Positions 6,348-7,082 of a stretch of DNA of 7,082 nt are shown piece by piece; the stretch's first letter is position 1; every line of letters begins with the position of its first letter. A program made the translations under genes and the position numbers. The stretch is from Armatimonadota bacterium (lineage in GTDB: Bacteria; Vulcanimicrobiota; JACPDS01). The DNA lies in NCBI GenBank assembly GCA_016183885.1, contig JACPDS010000036.1, positions 1-7,082 on the forward strand, read 5' to 3'. The notes under the pieces were generated by a model, which saw only the letters and a list, made by a program, of their open reading frames with translations, was not told where the DNA came from and made no database searches.

Positions 6348-7082
6348 TAAAATTCCAACCCTTTAATTAAATTCCAAATTTTAAAATACCATTCTTTTTT
6401 AAATAAATAAATTAAGCCAAGATAAAAAATACTTCCTGAAATTATAATGATTAGAAAATTAAGCAAAGTATCTTTTATAAAATATTTTAAAATTACCAAG
6501 AAAATCACTAATAAAAAAGAAGCTGAAAAAGGAATTAAGTTAATTTTAAAAATTTCCCTCCAGTTAAAATTTATTAGTTTCTTTAGCTTAATAAAAGCAA
6601 AATAAATATTTATAAATTGAGAAATCACCACAGAAATTCCCACACCTTCAATTCCCCATTTTAAGCCTAACGGGAAAATACTTATGCTCATTAAAATTAC
6701 ATGAATTAAAACAAGTTTTTTTAATTCCCCCGGCCTCCCCAAAGAATTAAAAACAACCCCGGTTATTCCTCCTAAGGAGCGTAAAAAGCCAAAAATACAG
6801 AGAATTTTTAAAACTCCTAACATCGGCATCCATTTTATTCCCAAGACATTAATAATTAAAGGATAAGCTAAAATATATATTCCTAAAGATATCGGCAATA
6901 TTAATATGATATTTAAAAGAAAAAAATTTAAAAAAGCTTCTTTAAGTTTCGCTTGATCTTCTTGCAGCTTAGAATAAAGAGGAAATGATACTTTAGCTAA
7001 AATTTGAGAAATAGCCATGGAAGGCAGACTGGAGATATTATAAGCTAAAGCATAAAAACCTAACATATTTGCCCCTAAAAAT
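6347..7082 (-). CDS. Oligosaccharide (Wzx/TuaB-like) flippase, MOP superfamily, 5' end cut by the window edge
   Basis: The frame is open to the right edge of the window. An ATG at 7066-7064 exists, but the codons before it read FLGAN with no stop, and GANMLGFYALAYNISSLP is the middle-of-protein motif of Wzx/TuaB proteins, so this is the C-terminal half and the ATG is internal. Counting from that methionine, QILAKVSFPLYSKLQED (21-37) is the conserved loop, then come helices at about 48-77, 82-103, 116-134, 136-160, 174-195 and 201-221, with GRPGELKKL (110-118) and GIEGVGISVVISQ (138-150), as in the PF13440/RfbX-type families. These proteins move undecaprenyl-diphosphate-linked oligosaccharide repeat units to the outer face of the inner membrane. 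Placed first among the visible genes of a glycan cluster, it fits a Wzx-dependent export pathway. It ends TAA, sharing one base with the next ATG. The substrate cannot be told. Confidence 0.9.
   Translation of the reverse strand, partial: FLGANMLGFYALAYNISSLPSMAISQILAKVSFPLYSKLQEDQAKLKEAFLNFFLLNIILILPISLGIYILAYPLIINVLGIKWMPMLGVLKILCIFGFLRSLGGITGVVFNSLGRPGELKKLVLIHVILMSISIFPLGLKWGIEGVGISVVISQFINIYFAFIKLKKLINFNWREIFKINLIPFSASFLLVIFLVILKYFIKDTLLNFLIIIISGSIFYLGLIYLFKKEWYFKIWNLIKGLEF

Noticed and set aside
7064..7066. ATG as the true start of the flippase
   Set aside because: The upstream codons to the window edge are open and encode FLGAN, continuing a motif typical of the middle of Wzx-type proteins; the visible part is about half of the usual length.

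Overview
This is a very AT-rich window (about 70% A+T by eye) with every recognisable gene on the minus strand, so it is transcribed from high to low coordinates. It holds eight genes, two of them cut by the window edges. All concern surface polysaccharide or glycan assembly: an oligosaccharide flippase, five or six glycosyltransferases depending on how the membrane GT-C enzyme is counted, one GDP-sugar dehydratase/reductase and one small EamA/SMR-type transporter. There are no RNA genes, CRISPR arrays, insertion sequences or plus-strand genes that I can support.

Layout in transcription order: (1) 7082-6347, C-terminal part of a Wzx/TuaB-like flippase; (2) 6347-5202, GT-B (GT4-type) glycosyltransferase; (3) 5205-4249, GDP-mannose 4,6-dehydratase/RMD-family SDR enzyme, TTG start; (4) 4249-3884, four-helix EamA/ArnE-F-like transporter; (5) 3887-3114, polyprenyl-phosphate GT2 with two C-terminal membrane helices; (6) 3047-1578, multi-membrane-spanning GT-C (GT39/ArnT-like) transferase; (7) 1581-700, GT2 with a glyco_transf_7C-type ED motif; (8) 709-1, a GT2 with a KdtX/WaaE-like VHE motif, cut at the left edge. 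Neighbouring genes overlap by 1, 4, 1, 4, 4 and 10 nt. The only gap is 66 nt between genes 5 and 6, and it carries an inverted repeat just before the gene 6 start codon. This looks like one translationally coupled operon.

How the genes could work together (inference): genes 1, 2, 7 and 8 would build and export a lipid-linked oligosaccharide, and gene 3 would supply a GDP-6-deoxyhexose precursor. Genes 4-5-6 resemble the classical three-step relay of ArnC/GtrB-like synthase, ArnE/F-like flippase and ArnT-like transferase, which moves one sugar on a polyprenyl phosphate across the membrane and attaches it outside. The most notable anomaly is that the synthase of this relay (gene 5) has a clean in-frame gap of about 30 residues where the family's DDGS nucleotide-binding segment belongs.

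Organism: bacterial, with Shine-Dalgarno motifs such as AGGAGG, a TTG start, and TAA, TGA and TAG all used as stops. TGA as a functional stop argues against codes 4 and 25. Compact overlapping genes and K/I/N-rich proteins fit an uncultivated lineage such as Patescibacteria or Omnitrophota, but nothing here fixes the phylum. Overall the cluster type is ordinary; I see no clear new system, only some unusual details.
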